A DNA stretch of 31,072 bases from Paulinella micropora (GCA_009731375.1 BJOX01000194.1:271304-302375); one strand, 5' to 3'; shown: positions 1 to 9,616, counted from the stretch's first letter. The notes: a model not told the origin generated them from the sequence alone. Made by a program: numbers and translations.

Positions 1-190
1 ATATGCGGAGTTTAAGATCTTTTACGCGCGCAACGACCCTCCTCCCCAGCATCTACCACCAAAGGGTTATGAGTTGGCGTCACAGTTTAACGCCTTGAGG
101 CCATTGGGCTGGAACTCTGTTTAGCAAGTGTGACTAGGTTTTTTCATCGGGATTTCCCTCAAATATGTCACAGTCAACACTCCAAGGCAG
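1..190. repeat. Interspersed repeat C, copy 1 (fragment)
   Basis: Bases 1-111 match 17526-17636 with no difference or indel that I can see. After base 111 the copies diverge: this one continues with about 80 bp of non-repetitive sequence into an AAT run, whereas the other goes straight into AAT. The copy is cut by the window edge, so its true 5' boundary is unknown. No convincing protein is seen in either strand. It may be part of a transposable-element UTR. The family is not recognised. Confidence 0.7.
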
Positions 191-195
191 ATTTA

Positions 196-249
<54 letters not shown>

Positions 250-390
250 GTATCTTGCGGTGAAAAGACTAGGGAAGAATTCCTGAAGTTCTGTGCAAAA
301 ACAACGTATTCTGCGGTGAAAAATTCACTGGCCGATATATTTCCTGGCCGAAATATGTATTGTCCTTGGTATATGTATTCTTACGTATTA
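196..390. repeat. AAT run followed by short unique island
   Basis: A pure AAT run covers about 196-248. The following non-repetitive stretch carries a short imperfect direct duplication (ACGTATCTTGCGGTGAAAA near 248 and ACGTATTCTGCGGTGAAAA near 303). No gene is recognised. Confidence 0.6.
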
Positions 391-495
391 TATACATGGA
401 TGGATAGATAGGTTTGTTCTATCAGCGCTGCATATCCAACGACATAGGATGGATGGATGGATGGATGAATGGATGGATGGATGGATAGACAGACC

Positions 496-527
<32 letters not shown>

Positions 528-626
528 TAGATAGATTAGATAGATAGATTAGATAGATAGATAGATAGATGGATAGATAGATAGATACATAGATAGATAG
601 ATAGATTGGATAGATTAGATAGATAG

Positions 627-668
627 ACCAGCATGTTGCAATCCCAAGTCGTGTCCGAGCTCGTGTGC
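627..668 (-). pseudogene. Metzincin zinc-protease active-site fragment, copy A
   Basis: The minus strand reads AHELGHDLGLQHAG. This matches the metzincin zinc-binding consensus HExxHxxGxxH, with all three histidines and the catalytic glutamate present. The trailing Ala-Gly resembles gametolysin (peptidase M11) proteins better than ADAM proteins, where Asp usually follows. Only about 14 codons survive. Both ends run into GATA-type repeat, and no protease prodomain or Met-turn is visible nearby. It is most likely an orphan exon piece or a duplicated fragment carried with the microsatellite. Family assignment beyond metzincin is inference. Confidence 0.5.
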
Positions 669-688
669 GTAATAATAGATAGATAGAT

Positions 689-771
689 GAGATGTCGCAA
701 AAGGAATGTAGTTCTTGCAAAGGAACGCAGTTTCACATCAAACAGTAATTTGTGTACTGTGCATGTGTCCG
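689..771 (-). mobile_element. LINE 3'-end fragment (same family as 21531-24312)
   Basis: These roughly 82 bp match 21531-21612, the 3' terminus of the retrotransposon, with a few differences. On the minus strand the fragment ends GCGACATCTCATC and runs directly into (TATC)n. The other side also meets GATA repeat. It fits a strongly 5'-truncated insertion. Confidence 0.7.
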
Positions 772-811
<40 letters not shown>

Positions 812-823
812 TAGATAGATTAG

Positions 824-865
824 ACCAGCATGTTGCAATCCGAAGTTATGTTTTAGCTGATGTGC
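824..865 (-). pseudogene. Metzincin active-site fragment, copy B (degenerate)
   Basis: The minus strand reads [14 protein letters not shown]. This is clearly the same fragment as at 627-668 and 1964-2005, but the catalytic Glu has become Gln and the first Gly has become Lys. The three zinc-ligand histidines remain. The change would abolish catalysis in a metzincin, so this copy is dead if it ever was coding. The right edge (ATTATCACGCACA on the minus strand) matches the boundary of copy A, so the two share a duplication history. Confidence 0.5.
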
Positions 866-871
866 GTGATA

Positions 872-919
<48 letters not shown>

Positions 920-948
920 GTAGGTAGGTAGCTAGGTAGGTAGGTAGG

Positions 949-995
<47 letters not shown>

Positions 996-1057
996 GTAGG
1001 TAGATAGATAGATAGATAGATAGACAGATAGATAGATAGATAGACAGATATATAGAC

Positions 1058-1098
<41 letters not shown>

Positions 1099-1099
1099 T

Positions 1100-1153
<54 letters not shown>

Positions 1154-1164
1154 GGATAGATAGA

Positions 1165-1700
1165 TGAGATATCGACTAATGTCAGAAAAAAGGAGCTTCT
1201 GATTTCGTCAACCAAGGAAGTCTGTAAAGTATTGACCCGATGCCCAGCTAAGCCGTGATGTTTGCACGGAAGGGACTGATACAGGCGATACCAAAGCTCC
1301 CTAGTACCAGGCGGGGCCAGGGCTCGTTCCATAAAGCGCCCCTTGCAGAACGAGCTCCCACCTCCATTACAGAGGGCCCAGTAAGCAGATGGAGTTTCGA
1401 GACTGTTCGACAGTCTAGTATAAACCGACAGAGCACTGTGGGTTTTATTCCGGGCTCAACAAGCGAGAAAGGGCACCCTGAGGGAACAGGATTGTGCTTC
1501 CCGTCGCTATTTCGGCATGTGACTTATAGGCGTATGGCTAGGCACACATAAGGCACCCCACCACGGGCCCAGCACACCCACACCATCCCCTAATTCTCTG
1601 TCTGTCGACAGATGGCACCCATTTCAAAAAACCAAGCCCAAGGGAGGGTCAGTGACACCTCAAGTGGCCTTGGTTCGCTCCGTGGAGTAAGTGATGAGAT
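1165..1700 (-). mobile_element. Interspersed repeat D, copy 1 (longest)
   Basis: About 0.5 kb of non-repetitive sequence is partly repeated at 1701-1887, 24313-24450 and 28722-28926. On the minus strand its 3' end is AGTCGATATCTCATC followed by (TATC)n, so it looks like a retroposon with a TATC tail. A minus-strand frame ([20 protein letters not shown]) is open in several copies, but indels between copies break it, so it is probably not coding. Copies differ in 5' extent, as expected of truncated retroposons. The family is not recognised. Confidence 0.6.
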
Positions 1701-1887
1701 CAACTGATGAGATATCGACTAATGTCAGAAAAAAGGAGCTTCTGATTTCGTCAACCAAGGAAGTCTGTGGGTAAAGTATTAACCTGATGCCCAGCTAAGC
1801 CGTGATGTTTGCACGGAAGGGACTGATACAGGCGATACCAAAGCTCCCTAGTACCAGGCGGGGCCAGGGCTCGTTCCATAAGCGCCC
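1701..1887 (-). mobile_element. Interspersed repeat D, copy 2
   Basis: This is a second copy, about 96% identical by eye to the 3' part of copy 1 over roughly 180 bp. It lies head-to-tail with copy 1, separated only by AGTTGATCTCATC-like sequence. It contains GGG (GTGGGTAAAG) where copy 1 has a deletion. The upper-coordinate end goes straight into GATA at about 1888. Confidence 0.65.
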
Positions 1888-1891
1888 AGAT

Positions 1892-1942
<51 letters not shown>

Positions 1943-2096
1943 TAGATAGATTAGATAGATTAGACCAGCATGTTGCAATCCGAAGTTGTGTCCGAGCTCG
2001 TGTGCATGCGTTGACACGACACGATTAGAACTATCTGGGATCCAAGTGTTGCAGTATATTCCTATATGATAGATAGATAGATAGATACATAGATAC

Positions 2097-2134
<38 letters not shown>

Positions 2135-2193
2135 TGATAGATAGATACAAGTCACTGATCCAATCGGATGTGATCTGAACACCTGAGTAGATG

Positions 2194-2256
<63 letters not shown>

Positions 2257-2292
2257 GGATAGATAGATAGATAGATAGAGATAGATAGATAG

Positions 2293-2359
<67 letters not shown>

Positions 2360-2397
2360 AGTCACTGGTCCAATCGGGTGTTATCTGAATACCTGAG

Positions 2398-2450
<53 letters not shown>
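1888..2450. repeat. GATA array with repeated 42-bp island
   Basis: (GATA)n includes GATTA and GAGATA variants. A 42-bp island beginning AAGTCACTGATCCAATCGG occurs at about 2149-2190, and again at about 2359-2401 with several substitutions. The array also contains metzincin fragment C. Confidence 0.9.
1964..2062 (-). pseudogene. Metzincin (M11/gametolysin-like) exon fragment, copy C
   Basis: This is the longest and best preserved of three copies. The minus strand reads about 33 codons, ending [16 protein letters not shown], with a complete HExxHxxGxxH zinc site. Upstream residues (YCNTWIPDSSN) include a Cys and Trp, as is often seen just before the active-site helix in secreted metzincins. 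Possible splice sites flank it: an AG at 2062-2063 preceded by a TATC tract, and a GT inside the last Gly codon. An exon between microsatellite introns is therefore possible. Equally it may be a duplicated orphan exon. No other protease domain is visible in the window. Confidence 0.5.
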
Positions 2451-2451
<1 letters not shown>

Positions 2452-2454
2452 TGG

Positions 2455-2868
2455 TTAATCTATGGACGTGGCGTAGCGTAAAAAGCCATTGCCTCCAATA
2501 CTACCCCCGCCAAGCTGCACACCAACCACTGTCTCGCTGTGGTTGGTGTCTGTGCCCAGTTCAAGCCGAAAGGTAGCCGAGCCCTTTTGAACTATACAGA
2601 GCAGCACTAGAACACTCCCCCAGGGGCGTGCGCCATAAGGAGATGATGCCACGAGCAAGCCGAGGTTTCAGGAGTTCACGCTCGTTGTGAGTTACCTTCT
2701 ACAACCCCGACTTCATCAACCCTTTGCATCACGGCCCTGGTCAGGAGTTGGTTGCCTGTTTTGCCCTTGCGCTGCGTGCGATTAACGGCGGACACAAAAT
2801 CGTCATTACAGGGGGTTTGGTTTTAGGCCGGAGCACTGCGCAGCTGGCCCTCTGCATCCCCCCCGGGA
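2455..2868. other. Unique island between GATA arrays
   Basis: These 414 bp of balanced-composition sequence have no other copy in the window. They include a perfect 11-bp inverted repeat (ACACCAACCAC at 2519-2529, GTGGTTGGTGT at 2539-2549, 9-nt loop). A 67-codon minus-strand open frame (2455-2658) has no recognised motif. It could be a fragment of a transposable element or of a host gene. I cannot assign it. Confidence 0.5.
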
Positions 2869-2875
2869 TAGATAA

Positions 2876-2938
<63 letters not shown>

Positions 2939-3358
2939 GATAAGATAAGATTAGATCAGATTAGATAAGATAAGATAAGATTAGATTAGATTAGATTGGA
3001 TTGGATTGGATTGGATTAGATTAGATTAGATCTAATCTAATCTAATCTAATCTAGATTAGATTAGATTAGATTAGATTAGCTTAGATTAGCTTAGATTAG
3101 ATTAGATTGGATTAGATTGGATTCGATTGGATTCGATTGGATTCGATTGGATTCGATTCGATTAGATTCGATTAGATTCGATTAGTTTCGATTAGTTTCG
3201 ATTAGTTTCGATTAGTTTCGATTAGTTTCGATTAGTTTCGAGTACGAGTACGAGTACGAGTATAGTAGAGTAGAGTAGAGTAGGAGAGGAGAGGAGAGGA
3301 GAGTAAAGTAGAGTAGAGTAGAGTAGAGTAGATTAGATTAGACTAGATTAGATTAGAT

Positions 3359-3424
<66 letters not shown>

Positions 3425-3430
3425 CTGTAT
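2868..3430. repeat. Cascade of evolving tetra- and pentanucleotide repeats
   Basis: GATA grades into GATAA and GATTA, then inverted AATCT, GATTG, GATTC, (GATTAGTTTC)n, AGTACG, TAGAG, GGAGA and GA, and back to GATA. Each block differs from its neighbour by one or two substitutions. Confidence 0.9.
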
Positions 3431-3677
3431 CTATGTATGTATGTTACCGTATGTTGTATGTATGTCTGTAATGTATGTCTGTAATGTATGTCATGTATAT
3501 AATGTATGTAATGTACGTAATGTGGGTAATATATGTAATATATGTAATATATATTGCAATACTGGGCACTGCAGCCTATGCAGGTAGGTAGGTAGGTAGG
3601 CAGTGTATGTAGGTAGTGTATGTATGTTTGTATGTGTGTATGTATGAAGGTAGGTAGTAGGTAGGTAGGTAGGTAGG

Positions 3678-3680
<3 letters not shown>
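3431..3680. repeat. Degenerate TATG/TAATG/GGTA repeats
   Basis: Imperfect ATGT, GTAATGTAT and GGTA repeats surround a short island at about 3555-3580 (TGCAATACTGGGCACTGCAG). No gene is seen. Confidence 0.8.
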
Positions 3681-3739
<59 letters not shown>

Positions 3740-4034
3740 GTAGGTAGGTAGGTAGGTAGATTGATTAGATTAGGATTAGGATTAGGATTAGGAGTAGCAG
3801 TAGTAGTAGCAGTAGTAGTAGTAGTAGTAGTAGTAGTAGGAGGAGGAGGAGGAGGAGGAGGAGGAGTAGGAGTAGGATTAGGATTAGGATTAGGATAGGA
3901 TAGGATAGATAGATTAGGATTAGGATTAGGATTAGGATTAGGAGTAGCAGTAGTAGTAGTAGTAGTAGTAGTAGTAGGAGGAGGAGGAGGAGGAGGAGTA
4001 GGAGTAGGATTAGGATTAGGATTAGGATTAGGAT

Positions 4035-4107
<73 letters not shown>
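3681..4107. repeat. GATA and composite ATTAGG/AGT/AGG repeats
   Basis: The order (ATTAGG)n-(AGT)n-(AGG)n-(ATTAGG)n occurs twice in tandem, at about 3768-3896 and 3912-4035, bracketed by GATA arrays. The ATTAGG unit is TTAGGA, not the TTAGGG telomere unit. Confidence 0.9.
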
Positions 4108-4176
4108 GAGATATCGCAAAAGGATGTAGTGCTTGCAAAGGAACGCAATTTCACATCAAACAGCAATTTGCGTACT
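4108..4176 (-). mobile_element. LINE 3'-end fragment, second short copy
   Basis: Sixty-nine bp match the terminus of the element at 21531 (GCTTGCAAAGGAACGCA and TTTCACATCAAACAG). It ends in ATCTCATC plus (TATC)n on the minus strand, and GATA repeat lies on its other side. Its 5' truncation point differs from that of the copy at 689-771. Confidence 0.65.
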
Positions 4177-4216
4177 AGATAGACAGATAGATAGAGATAG
4201 ATAGATAGATAGATAG

Positions 4217-4279
<63 letters not shown>

Positions 4280-4380
4280 CCACTGCAGCCCACGTTGCCC
4301 AAGCCTCCCCAGTTCCTATGTATATATATATTATATATATATATACATATATATAAACATACATACATATACATACATCC
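4177..4380. repeat. GATA array, short island and TA/ACAT tract
   Basis: GATA/GACA repeats run to 4279. A roughly 40-bp island (CCACTGCAGCCCACGTTGCC) follows, then TATATA and ACATA repeats to 4380. Confidence 0.85.
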
Positions 4381-5400
4381 ACATGTTACATTACCTAGAT
4401 TGCATGATATGACATTACATTTACATTATCTTGGATTGCATGGCATTGCATCGCATTGCATGGCATTTCAATACATGGGATTACTTGACAATACATGACA
4501 TTAAATGGGATTTCATTTCATTGCATTACATTACATTACATTACATTGCATTGCATTACAATACATTACATTACATTACATTACATTAGATTGCATTACA
4601 TTACATTACATTACATTGTATTACATTGCAGTACATTACATTACATTACATTACATTACATTACATTACATTACATTACATTACATTGGATTGCATTGCA
4701 TTGCATTACATTGCATTAAATTGCATTACATTGCATTACATTACATTACATTATTACATTACATTACGTTACGTTACGTTACGTTACATTACATTGAATT
4801 GCATTGCATTGCATTACATTACATTACATTACATTACATTTACATTTACATTACATTACATTACATTACATTGCATTGCATTACATCACATTGTATTTTA
4901 TTACATTGCATTACATTACATTACATTGAATTGGATGCATTACATGACCTTGCATTACATTACATTACATTCCATTACATTACATTACCTTGCATTACCT
5001 TGCATTACATTATATTGCATTACATTACATTGGATTGCATTACATTACATTGGATTGCATTGCAATACATTACATTACATTACATCACATTACATCACAT
5101 CACATCACATTACATCACATTACATTACATTACATTACATTACCTTGCATTACATTACCTTGGATTGCATTACCTTGGATTGCATTACATTACATTGGAT
5201 TGCATTGCATTATATTACATCACATTACATTACATTACATTACATTACATTACATTACATTACATCATAGAGCGGGAAATGACATGACATGACATGACAT
5301 GACATTTCATGCCATGATATTACATGATTTACATACATGACATGACTTGACTTGATATTACATAGATGACATGGCATGGCATGACATGAAATGATATTTA
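4381..5400. repeat. ATTAC/ATTGC pentanucleotide array (~1 kb)
   Basis: Long (ATTAC)n carries ATTGC, ATTGG, GTTAC, ATCAC, ATACC and finally GACAT variants. The unit is five bases, so every frame cycles through the repeat and is open (for example HYITLHYITLHY). These frames are not genes. Confidence 0.95.
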
Positions 5401-5428
5401 CATGCATAATAATATTGCAGAACATTTT

Positions 5429-5465
5429 ATCGGTCACCTCCACAAAATGTGGCCAGGTTACCGAT
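5429..5465. other. Hairpin 1 of a double foldback
   Basis: The arms ATCGGTCACCT (5429-5439) and AGGTTACCGAT (5455-5465) pair with one mismatch. Inner arms CCACA/TGTGG enclose an AAA loop. The hairpin lies just outside the pentanucleotide array and 9 bp before hairpin 2. Confidence 0.75.
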
Positions 5466-5474
5466 AGCACTACC

Positions 5475-5561
5475 TATGCGGCGCGCCAACTTTGACGTGT
5501 TTTGCGGGCTCGCCGGCCCGGCTCGCCCGCAAAACACGTCACATTTGTGGCTAGCCGCATA
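5475..5561. other. Hairpin 2: long GC-rich foldback
   Basis: Perfect 17-bp arms TGACGTGTTTTGCGGGC (5493-5509) and its complement (5525-5541) flank a 15-nt centre that is itself near-palindromic (GCCGGCCCGGC). Outer 8-bp arms TATGCGGC (5475-5482) and GCCGCATA (5554-5561) are also complementary. It may be the core of a foldback or MITE-like element, a structured terminator, or an RNA hairpin. Confidence 0.75.
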
Positions 5562-5690
5562 ATATACTATTATGACTTACCAACAAGCAGTGCGTTTAGG
5601 GTGTACTACAATAACATGTTGCCAAGAGGAGCGGGAAAAGCCCAGGGTGTTCATAGCGTACCCCACAGTGTCGTACAGTCTGGAGAGGGA

Positions 5691-5731
<41 letters not shown>

Positions 5732-5836
5732 GGAAGGATGTATGGACAACACCACAAAAGAAAGCGAAAAGGAAATGAAAAAGAAAAGTTCAGGGTGTTC
5801 CTAGCTAACCCCACCGTATCGTTCAGTCGGGAGAAG
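5562..5836. repeat. Paired 47-bp islands with GAAA runs
   Basis: The island CAGGGTGTTC..TAGC..ACCCCAC..T.TCGT.CAGTC.GGAGA occurs at about 5642-5688 and 5789-5835 with scattered substitutions. Each copy is followed by a GAAA run. No coding function is assigned. Confidence 0.7.
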
Positions 5837-5877
5837 GGAAGAAAGAAAAAAAGAAAAGAGAGAAAAGAAAAAAAGGA

Positions 5878-5913
<36 letters not shown>

Positions 5914-6330
5914 AACAAACAAACAAAAAAAAGAAACAAAAAAAAGAAAGAAAAAAAGAAAAGAAACAACAAAAAGAAAGAAAAAAAGAAAAGAAAAAGA
6001 AAAGAAAAAATAAGAAAATTAAGAAAGAAAAGAAAAAAGAAAAGAAAGAAAAGAAAGAAAAGAAACGAAAAGAAAAGAAAAGAAACGAAAAGAAAAGAAA
6101 AGGAAAAGGAAAGGAAAAGGAAAGGAAAGGAAAGGAAAGGAAAGGAAAGGAAAAGAAAGGAAAGGAAAGGAAAGGAAAGAAAAGGTTCAAAGCAAAGAAA
6201 AGGAAAGAAAAGAAAAGAAAAGAAAGAAAGAAAGAAAGCAAGAAAGCAAGAAAGCAAGAAAGCAAGCAAGAAAGCAAGAAAGCAAGCAAGCAGCAAGCAA
6301 GAAAGCAAGCAAGAAAGCAAGCAAGAAAGC

Positions 6331-6390
<60 letters not shown>

Positions 6391-6504
6391 GAGAAAGAAA
6401 GAAAGAAAGAGGAAAGGAAAGGAAAGGAAAGGAAAAGAAAGGAAAAGCAAGGAAAGGAACGGAAAGGAAAGGAAAGGAAAGGAAAGAAAAGAAAATAAAA
6501 AAAA

Positions 6505-6537
<33 letters not shown>

Positions 6538-6720
6538 AAAATGTATGGATATGATATTACGGACCAAAAAAAAAAAAGAAAGAAAGAAAAAAAAGAAACC
6601 AAAAAGATAAGAATGCAAGCAAGACGGCCAGAAAGCAAAGAAGCAAGGAAGCAGAAATCCAGAAAAGAAGAAAGGAGAAAAGGAGGAAACTGAGAAGAAA
6701 GGCAATGACCCTTTTCTCTA
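5837..6720. repeat. Polypurine tract: GAAA, GGAAA, GCAAGAAA
   Basis: Nearly 0.9 kb is almost all purine on the + strand, with occasional C in AAAC and GCAAG units. Minus-strand open frames rich in Phe, Leu and Ser are repeat products, not genes. Long mirror-symmetric purine runs can in principle form triplex DNA. Confidence 0.95.
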
Positions 6721-6753
<33 letters not shown>

Positions 6754-6755
6754 AC

Positions 6756-6801
<46 letters not shown>

Positions 6802-6810
6802 CTCTCTTTC
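6721..6810. repeat. TC and TATC run
   Basis: (TC)n is followed by (TATC)n. This is an abrupt strand switch from purine to pyrimidine on the + strand, and the GATA-type repeat is in inverted orientation here compared with the rest of the window. Confidence 0.9.
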
Positions 6811-7252
6811 TCTTTGTTCTTGCAAGCCCGAGGAGCATACGTCAAAGTGATGGAAAATGAATAAGAAAATGAAAAAGAAAGAAAAAGAAAGAAAAAGAAA
6901 GAAAACGAAGAAAATAAAAGAAAAAGAAAAGAAAGGAAAAGAAAGAAACAAACTTATAGAAGAAGAAAAAAAAGGAAAGAAAAGAAAAGAAAAGAAAGAA
7001 AGAAAAAGAGAGAAAAAGAAAGAAAAAGAATTAAAAAGAAAGAAAAGATGAGAAAAGAAACAAAAAAAGAAAGAAAAAGAAAAAGAAAGCAAAGAAAAGA
7101 AAGAAAAAGAAAAGGAAGAAAAAGAAAAGGAAAGATCAGAAAAAGAAGAAAGAAAAAGAAAAAGAAAGAAAAAGAAAGAAAAAGATGAGAAAGCAAAAAA
7201 GAAAAGAGATGACTCTTGCAATCATGCGGAGCACATATCAACTTACAGAAGA

Positions 7253-7283
<31 letters not shown>

Positions 7284-7430
7284 CACACACAAAACAAGGA
7301 TAAGAAAGCAAAAAAGAAAGAAATTACCCTTGCAATCCCCCGGAGCACACATCCACATTGTATGCTGCAGGACACTTGCTATCCACAGCAGGATCGCAAA
7401 TAGCAGGCACATCGACCTAAGAGAAAAAGG
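6811..7430. repeat. Polypurine tract with recurring ~35-bp island
   Basis: A GAAA/GAAAAA tract is punctuated by related islands: CTTGCAAGCCCGAGGAGCAT near 6818, CTTGCAATCATGCGGAGCAC near 7213 and CTTGCAATCCCCCGGAGCAC near 7328. The last continues into roughly 90 bp of unique sequence. It also includes an A-run plus (CA)n at about 7252-7290. No gene is recognised. Confidence 0.8.
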
Positions 7431-7511
7431 AATGTATATACATAGGGTGTATGTGTGTATGTATGTATGTATGTATGTATGTATGTATGTATGTATATGT
7501 ATATGTATGTT

Positions 7512-7565
<54 letters not shown>
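7431..7565. repeat. ATGT and TA repeats
   Basis: (GTAT)n from about 7448 is followed by (TA)n at about 7513-7565. Confidence 0.95.
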
Positions 7566-7568
<3 letters not shown>

Positions 7569-7604
7569 TGCATGCAAGTATGAAAGAGAAAGAGATAGAC
7601 ATAC

Positions 7605-7665
7605 ATGGTGAACATCCAGTGTGGTGGCGATGACGTTGGCGTTCAGAAAGTACGAGTTGAAAGTG
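7605..7665 (-). other. Exon-like island, copy 1
   Basis: On the minus strand one frame reads TFNSYFLNANVIAT followed by TLDVHHVC. The island recurs at 7876-7960. Most of the differences I can see within the shared core fall at third codon positions, which suggests past coding constraint. It is flanked by ATGT-type repeat and no continuing gene is visible. It may be an orphan exon or a conserved repeat with chance similarity. The protein family is not recognised. Confidence 0.35.
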
Positions 7666-7708
7666 TCATGTATGCACGTATGTATTTACGTACATCTAAT
7701 ATATTTTT

Positions 7709-7715
<7 letters not shown>

Positions 7716-7763
<48 letters not shown>

Positions 7764-7785
7764 NNNNNNNNNNNNNNNNNCCCCC

Positions 7786-7816
<31 letters not shown>
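7716..7816. repeat. Poly-C tract with internal gap, then CA repeat
   Basis: A long C run is interrupted by 17 N (7764-7780) and followed by (CA)n. Poly-C flanking a gap often marks failed assembly or sequencing. Confidence 0.9.
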
Positions 7817-7875
7817 CCCTCCAATTCTACCCATGGCATGCAGTATGACGAGAGAAAGATAGAGTGATAGACATA

Positions 7876-7960
7876 CGTGGTAAATGTCTAGTGTGGAATC
7901 GGTGGCGTTGCCAGGGGTAGCGATAACGTTGAGGTTCAGAAAGTACGAATTGAAGGTACA
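7876..7960 (-). other. Exon-like island, copy 2
   Basis: The minus strand reads TFNSYFLNLNVIAT, then PGNATDSTLDIYHVC. It aligns with the island at 7605-7665, with eight extra codons in the middle. Frame is kept because the length difference is a multiple of three. The function is unknown. Confidence 0.35.
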
Positions 7961-8130
7961 ATACTTCCACATGTCTTTGATACTGTTGGTTGCGTTGAGT
8001 AACGAGAGGACCTACATACATACATACATACATACGTACATACATACATACATACATACATATATAGATACATCGATACATAGATACATGGATACATGCA
8101 TACATACATACATACATACAGACATACAGG
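7961..8130. repeat. Short unique stretch, then ACAT array
   Basis: About 50 bp of unique sequence (to 8010) is followed by (ACAT)n with GATACATA variants. No gene is seen. Confidence 0.85.
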
Positions 8131-8350
8131 ATTACCTTGTATTACATTACATTACATTACATCACGTTGTATTACATTACATTACATTACATTACATTAC
8201 ATTATTACATTACATTACATTACATTACATTACATTACATTATATTGCATTACATTACATTACATTACACTACATTACACTACATTATATTATATTACAT
8301 TGTATTACATTACATCGTACTTCATTACATCGTATTACATTACATTTACC
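8131..8350. repeat. ATTAC pentanucleotide array
   Basis: The unit and variant spectrum are as at 4381-5400. It ends at TTTACCGTGATGAATTTC. Confidence 0.95.
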
Positions 8351-8960
8351 GTGATGAATTTCATGAAGAAAACGGAAAAATAAATGTAATGAAGAAAATA
8401 AGTAAAATAAGTGTGCAATAAATAGATAGGTAAATAGGTAAATCGGATAAACAAAACAACAACAACCAAAAAAAAAAAAAAAAAAAAAAAANNNNNNNNN
8501 NAAAAAAAAAAAAAAGGTAAATAGATAAATAAATAAATAAATAAGTAAGTAAATAAGTAAATAAATAGATAAATAAATAAATAAATAAATAAATAAGTAA
8601 AATAAATAAATGAAATGAAGAAATAGGTTAAATAAATAAATAAATAAATAAATAAACAAATAATTTTAAAAAATAAAAATAAAAAACAGTTAAATGAATC
8701 AAATGAATAAAATGAACAAAATGAACATAATAACATAAATAAAATAATAAAATAAATAAAATAAATAAAATAAATAAAATAAATAAAATAAATAAAATAA
8801 ATAAAATAAATAAAATAAATAAAATAAATAAAATAAAATAAAATAAATAAAATAAATAAAATAAATGATTTTTTTAACATAAACGCATACGTAGATGAAT
8901 AAATAAAACAAATAATATAAAATGAAATAAAATAAAATAAAAATAAAATTAAAAAAATTA
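8351..8960. repeat. AAAT/AAATAAAAT array with poly-A gap
   Basis: A-rich AAAT and AATAAAATA repeats contain a 10-N gap (8492-8501) inside poly-A. Open minus-strand frames (FIYFIYFIYF) are repeat products. Confidence 0.95.
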
Positions 8961-9050
8961 AATCAATAGTCATACCGCTGTAGCAGTCATCGAGCTCTTG
9001 GTCACGTTGTTGATAGTGGTGCCTTACATGCATACATATATATATATATA

Positions 9051-9082
<32 letters not shown>

Positions 9083-9085
9083 TGT
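8961..9085. other. Short unique island and TA repeat
   Basis: About 65 bp of unique sequence (CATACCGCTGTAGCAGTCAT region) is followed by TATA repeats to about 9080. No feature is recognised. Confidence 0.6.
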
Positions 9086-9530
9086 GTTAGAACATTTCAA
9101 TACGTTACATTGCATTACATTACATTACATTACATTACATTGCACTGCATTGCATTACATTACATTACATTACATTTTTTTGTATTGGATTGTATTACAT
9201 TGCATTTCATTGTATTACATTGTATTACATTACATTATATTGCATTACACTACATTACTTTGCATTACATTACGTTACATTGCATTACACTACATTATAT
9301 TGCATTACCTTACATTACCTTACATTACATTACATTTTATTGTATTAGATTGTATTACATTACATTACATTACATTACATTACATTACATTACATTAATT
9401 GTATTAGATTCTATTATATTATATTACATTGTATTTCATTACATTACATTACATTACATTACACTACATTACACTACATTACATTACATTACATTACATT
9501 ACAATACATTATATTATATTACATGACATC
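9086..9530. repeat. ATTAC/ATTGT pentanucleotide array
   Basis: A third ATTAC-type array, with more ATTGT and ATTAT variants than the first two. Confidence 0.95.
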
Positions 9531-9569
9531 GTACATACATACATACATACATTACATACATTACATACA

Positions 9570-9616
<47 letters not shown>

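Larger units (their letters stand above)
390..1164. repeat. GATA/GGTA/GATTA microsatellite array with islands
   Basis: (GATA)n is interrupted by GATTA, GGTA, GACA and GGAT variants. Long minus-strand open frames reading SIYLSIYLS are products of the repeat and are not genes. The array contains two metalloprotease-like fragments and one LINE 3'-end fragment, listed separately. Confidence 0.95.

Noticed and set aside
853-1332. Host gene containing [20 protein letters not shown]
   Set aside because: The frame lies in repeat D, is disrupted by indels between copies and continues into GATA, so it is more likely a non-coding part of a retroposon.
3768-4035. Interstitial telomere repeat
   Set aside because: The unit is ATTAGG (TTAGGA), not TTAGGG or another established telomere unit, and it is mixed with AGT and AGG blocks.
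4495-5292. Protein made of HYITLHY repeats
   Set aside because: The five-base unit leaves all three plus frames open. Composition follows the repeat, with no start context and no conservation independent of the unit.
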